Origin: Aureobasidium sp. EXF-3400
Lineage: Eukaryota > Ascomycota > Dothideomycetes > Dothideales > Saccotheciaceae
Direction: 5' to 3'
Assembly: GCA_024195585.1 (NCBI GenBank)
Contig: SWBL01000158.1
Coordinates: 1-64,000, forward strand
DNA length: 64,000 nt
How positions within the stretch are numbered: position 1 is the stretch's first letter; each line of letters opens with the position of its first letter. Below, in pieces: positions 59,911 to 64,000 of this stretch. The notes beneath the pieces are model-generated. The model saw only the letters and a program-made list of their open reading frames with translations, made no database searches and was not told where the DNA came from. The position numbers and the translations under genes were made by a program.

Positions 59911-61182
59911 CTATTTCGTGCCATCACGGAACCAATTAATCCACAATTCAAACGTAGCTGTACCGTTTTCGCAGTGGCTAGGCGGCGGAGATTCCTTTGC
60001 GTATCCAGCACTCCGAGCACACTTGTCCGCGAATGGCCATGAACTATGGTATCTCGTTGATACTCGAACAGGCATGCTCAGGTATATTTTGTACTCTTCC
60101 ACTTTCTGCCATCTGTGCCGGAGATCCGGTCGGGCCAGCGCCTGTTTCTCTTCTGGAACCTTGAACAAGCGCTGCAAACAAAGGCTCGTAGCGACTCTTC
60201 CCACGCCCACTTGGATGCTGTGGTGCTCTGGCAAAGGTCATCGGCGCATGGGAATCCTTCCCTTCCCTTTGTTCTCGTGACGCTGTGGGACGCGCAACTC
60301 GTCGTCATTTTCGCGGGCGAAGACTTTGCAGGCATCGCATATGTAGAATCCGTGCTTCGTACTCCAGTGCCATTTGGAGTCGCCGTCATGGCCACACTCG
60401 GGATTCTCACAATGGCCGGGCGGGGGAGGGTTGTCGGCGTAGCCAGCAATGCGAGCACTCTTGTCAGCCAGGCGTTGAAGGTCATCATCATCGGATACGC
60501 GCCGTAGGAGTTGTAGTGGGCATGGCAACGGTTACAGACTCTGTCTTCTTGTTGGGTATCGCCCTCCCTGAAGTGCACTCTGTCGAGTCCTCAGACTGGC
60601 AGTTCGTACATACGTACGCGAATCGTCCGATCGCCTCCTTGTAGTCTCTCTTGCGATTGTTGTTGCGCACTCGTGTCTCAGTCGCCCGGGCTTCGAGATC
60701 CTCGGGGGTTTCCTCATATGAGTAGCCTTCGCAGAGGACATTTGTGAAGTTCATTGGCTGCACTGACTGGAGGAAGGAGAACTTTCCGTATGATGGCAGG
60801 TTGCTCAACTCCCTCAGTAGAGGGATGTCAGCATTGGTACCAAGCAGTTGCCGGGTCACAGCTTCTGCGAACCGCTCAAAAGGCTTGTCGATGATTTTCT
60901 CTTTGCAAGTTGCGACCACGAACGGTTTCAAAGGATTGTGTGGATCATCGATGGCCGCGTATATGCGCTTGTGATGGTCCTCCTTGGGTTTTCCCGGTAC
61001 TGCTCACTGTAATGGTTGTTGCCTGTGGTGGACATGCCACGGTGAAAAGGAGAAGCCCTTTGATGTTGTTGTAGGGGTTTGGCGAATCCTCTCGCGAGGA
61101 CCGACATTAAAGAAGGAGGTCTTTTAGCGTTCATACCCATGATGTGTATGTTCTGCTGAATTGAGGGGTGCTTTCTATGCAA
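59911..61182 (-). pseudogene. Broken gene for a protein with tandem GATA-like zinc fingers
   Basis: Read from right to left, related coding segments continue in changing frames. An N-terminal part (GMNAKRPPSLMSVLARGFAKP..., NNHYSEQYRE) leads into KPFVVATCKEKIIDKPFERFAEAV and GRFAYVCTNC. Three Cys-pair fingers follow. Finger 1 is CTNC then CNRC, about 21 residues apart after allowing for one shift. Finger 2 is CENPEC then CDAC, 18 apart. Finger 3 is CADDLC then CSAC, 18 apart. A linker with ADKSARIAGYADNPPPPGHCEN precedes finger 2 and recurs as ADKCARSAGYAKESPPPSHCEN near the end, so finger and linker are a repeated unit. Frame changes occur near 60990, 60574, 60501, 60260-60272 and about 60080. 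None has splice-site context or enough length for an intron. DNA binding is inferred from the GATA-like spacing; CX4C instead of CX2C is atypical. Confidence 0.65.
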
Positions 61183-61665
61183 TAAACGAGAGTTGTGTTG
61201 GATGAAGAGGAAGAGAGGAAGCAGGCGTGTTTACGTTGCTTCGGGTTGAGCAGGAAGCCTCACTGCATTACCGGAAGTCGCTCTCGAGGGATGATGACAC
61301 TGCGACTGCGCCTGCCTATTCATCACAACCTCGAAGCGTGACGCCAAGCTCCCGAGCAAAGAAAGGGACCCCCTAAAATGTCATCTCTGTGTGCAAAGGT
61401 AGTAAGTACCTCACGCGGGTAGTTGTAAGAATGCACAATGGTCTCGAGAAATAGGATAGTGTCCATCGAGATACAGTACAGTTTGGGCTCTCCTTGGATG
61501 TATCTCTGATTAGGAAACCATTGTGCCTTTTGATAGCGAGCAGGTTGTTCTACGCTTTCGGGGAGTCGAGTGGGAGTGATGGAACACACCGGGATGGTGT
61601 AGGCTGCATAATGCATTAAAGTAAATGAGAGCATGAACATTCGTCATCCATAGTATCGTAACAAC
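61183..61665. other. Intergenic between the finger pseudogene and the MFS gene
   Basis: No coding signal; presumed MFS 3' flank plus the upstream region of the broken gene. Confidence 0.55.
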
Positions 61666-63383
61666 TCAGTCGGTATCTTCTTCCCCAACATCCTTACGCG
61701 TGTGATGGCCAATTCTCAGCAGGAATGACCCCACAACAGCGTAGATCAAGCCCAATGTAATGAAAGGCAATCCTATGAAGGATCCTCCGAGCTGCATACC
61801 TCTCTTAAACAACCAAGCGAGAAGAGGTCCGCCGAGCATCAGGCCCAGAGTGTCAACGACACTGATGATAGTGTACAGCTCTGCAACCTTGTTGGGCTTG
61901 ACCAAGCCTGTCAAGAAGGAGCGAAGGTACACTGGAAAGCCACTCCCTATGGTTGTAACCATCAAGGATCCAGTGAAGAGGATGACATTGGGGGAGAAGC
62001 CAACTGCGATCCAGCCAACAAGCGTCAGACCAGCACTTCCCTGAGCGAGGATAAGGTCTCTTTTCTGTCCGCTCACACCGGCATTGGCGAGCAGACGATA
62101 GACGAACGATTGCATGCATAAAAACATAGCAATCATGACTCCAGCTCTGACGGTCAGCAACAGTGTTGCGCTGGCAAAGGTCAAGTCGTATCGTGCACTG
62201 GCGTATTGCAGGAGCAGTGGAACGATGGTAATCGTCAACATGATGGGGACAAAGAAGATGACTAACAGGACGACTCGTCTGTCCTGCATGAAGTATCCGA
62301 TAGACTCGGCCAACGGCTTGTAGCATTGCTCCAAGAAGCTCTTGACTTGATCCTTGGACAGTGATGGTGTTTCTTCCTCGTCCCTGCGTCTGTGGTCAGA
62401 TCTGATGGGCTGCTGGTATCCGAGGGTCTCCGGAATGAAACAGCAGAGAGGTATTCCCACGCAGAAGCACCCTACTCCTATGGACACTGCTACCCAAGGA
62501 TTGCGTGTCATGATCCAAGCCACTATGGGCGGACACAAAAGATTACCGCTCAAATTTGCGGAATAGATACGCAAGAGGATGGCAGATCTCGAGTCCTGGT
62601 TGGTGATATCTGAGATAACGACGAAGAGCAAAGCTGACAAGACTGGCGAGCCTCCACATATAAGAGCATGCAATGCCGAGAACCAAGTGACTCGCAGACT
62701 GAAACTTTGCCAGAACCAACCTGACCCGAAATTAGCAAATCATACATAACAAACAATCTGTCGTTCGATCAACTTACAGACGAACATCTGCCATCCTAAC
62801 TTGAGAGGAAAAGCGCATAGACCGGCCACCAGAATTGGCTTCCGACCCCAGCGGTCCGCTAGAATGCCAATCGGGATAGACAGAAAAAGACCTAGGTCCG
62901 GTCAGCGACAAGTCCGTTGTAGTGTTCAACAATCCACATACTTGGGATACAATCTAGAAACTGCTGGGTGCCCTTCAACATGGCAATCTTTCCTTGCACT
63001 TCAGCTACTTTACACCACTGTTCTTCAACACCACCAAGTGCACCCGGTCCCACAGCTGATCTGGGTAGCAGGATCTTAGTCGGATCTTCTTGCTCCCAGT
63101 ATTGATAGCAGTAGATTGACTCGTAGATCCTGGTCAGTGGTGCTTCTGTAAATTGGTCGCCGCATTGAACGATCAATATCAATACTCCTATGATGATCAG
63201 AATGGCACGAGAGCTCATTTGAGATGAGCCATCCTTCTTCACTGATCCATCGTGGGATTCAATGTTTCGTCCCAGAAGAGGTGTAACTTCCGTTTCGGAG
63301 ACTTCTGGTAGTTTGCCGGTTGCTTGGGATGGCTGTTCGACTTCGACCACCTCAATGGTGTCTTTCGAAGATCCGACCGCCAT
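61666..63383 (-). CDS. Major facilitator superfamily transporter
   Basis: Three exons (63383-62942, 62891-62778, 62720-61666) with introns of 50 and 57 nt encode 536 residues. The first 70 residues are hydrophilic and acidic, then about 12 membrane helices. After helix 2 the join restores LFLSIPIGILADRWGRKPILVAG, the MFS loop 2-3 signature (G-x-L-A-D-R-x-G-R-K-P). The central loop is charged (RSDHRRRDEEETPSLSKDQVK). The long loop after helix 1 (IYESIYCYQYWEQEDPTKILLP...EEQWCKVAEVQGKIAMLKG) is typical of a fungal subgroup of unknown substrate in which a Cys pair spans this loop. Substrate is not inferable. The Met at 63383 is chosen because the frame upstream (to 63497) is not membrane-protein-like. 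Confidence 0.9.
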
Positions 63384-64000
63384 GATTTCGTGGACAGCGG
63401 AATAACGACGTTGCTGATGGCACTGCACTCGGATTGATGCGAATTGCAAAGGGATAGGCCTTGAGAGATGTAGACTCTTAGGGCAGTATTTATCCACCTA
63501 CCCTCTTGGGACTACTTTGACAAACGCCGCGCCGGAGTGCCCTACCGGCGGTTGTCTGAGATAACGCCGACTCGAGGGGCCTGCAGTTCCAAGGCATCCG
63601 CAATTCATCAATCGCCATTGGTTGGCGGTTATTCAGCTGCCTTGACCCTGTGAGGTTCATTCTTTTCTGCTTTTTTGTTTCTTCTCATGATATAGGCAGC
63701 GAAATTGCGTGCTATCGTCGACCATGCATGCGTTGTTGATGATGTGATCGTCAAGGATCAGACAGCAGCGTGCGCCGTATGATAGCGAGAGCTTGTGGCA
63801 ATTTGGGAGGACCTCCATTGTCGCTCACAATGCGTCATGCGCAGACGCTGGATAGCATTGGTTGTGTGATTCCCAGTGTGGTCAGAAAGGAATGAAAAGC
63901 TATCCAAGGAACTCACATTCGACGTTTGGGGTCTGTCTGGACTCCGCAATTGGAAGCCACCAGACTTTTGCAGCTGCTCTTCGGCGCAATTGAACTTCAG
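63384..64000. other. Upstream region of the MFS gene to window end
   Basis: No gene is supported. The short frame at 63758-63949 carries no motif. A neighbouring gene may begin beyond the window. Confidence 0.5.

Noticed and set aside
60238..60528. Treating finger 2 of the broken zinc-finger locus as a separate small intact gene
   Set aside because: It starts in the middle of the repeated linker, and the adjoining fingers continue on both sides in other frames, so it is a fragment of one larger gene.

Overview
The window comes from a filamentous ascomycete (Pezizomycotina). Genes are dense and have many short introns of about 47-60 nt with GT..AG ends. Fungus-specific families occur throughout: the DASH subunit Ask1, the beta-1,6-glucan protein Kre6, Mak32, the phospholipase D regulator Srf1 and a divergent nitrate-assimilation pair. 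The one transposon copy carries the footprint of repeat-induced point mutation (RIP), which is limited to such fungi. A dothideomycete is plausible but cannot be settled from the sequence alone. I rebuilt exon structures by hand from splice sites and family motifs.

Layout. 1-5140: the 3' end of UDP-glucose pyrophosphorylase, SRF1, a mitochondrial K+/H+ exchange-related protein and a five-exon short-chain dehydrogenase. 5139-14351: about 9.2 kb with no recognisable gene except a dead, RIP-mutated pogo/Fot1-type transposon at 7427-9202. 14352-25394: adenylyl cyclase-associated protein (CAP), a Mak32-like kinase-fold protein, a small membrane protein divergent from mitoribosomal protein mL44, a short Ser/Thr-rich ORF and the microtubule regulator CLASP/Stu1. 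25891-27460: a probably mitochondrial acetoin/butanediol-type dehydrogenase whose 595-nt intron holds an intact tRNA-Asn gene. 28025-29283: ASK1, with a GC-AG intron. 29462-36784: nitrate reductase (niaD) and nitrite reductase (niiA), divergent around a 1.17-kb promoter rich in GATA sites. Nitrate is reduced to nitrite by NiaD and nitrite to ammonium by NiiA; no nitrate transporter gene lies in the window.

37786-53305: a multi-KH RNA-binding protein, a large uncharacterised Pro-rich protein, an Sdt1-type nucleotidase with a 13-nt exon, KRE6, COX11 divergent from a HIT-finger snoRNP assembly factor, and a secreted agmatinase-family enzyme. 54109-63383 is rich in transporters: a MATE exporter, an APC-type permease and an MFS carrier. 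Between the last two is a gene for tandem GATA-like zinc fingers that is broken by several single-base shifts.

The observations most worth a second look are the tRNA nested in a coding-gene intron, the frame-broken tandem-finger gene, and the transposon remnant whose whole transposase can still be read in one frame.
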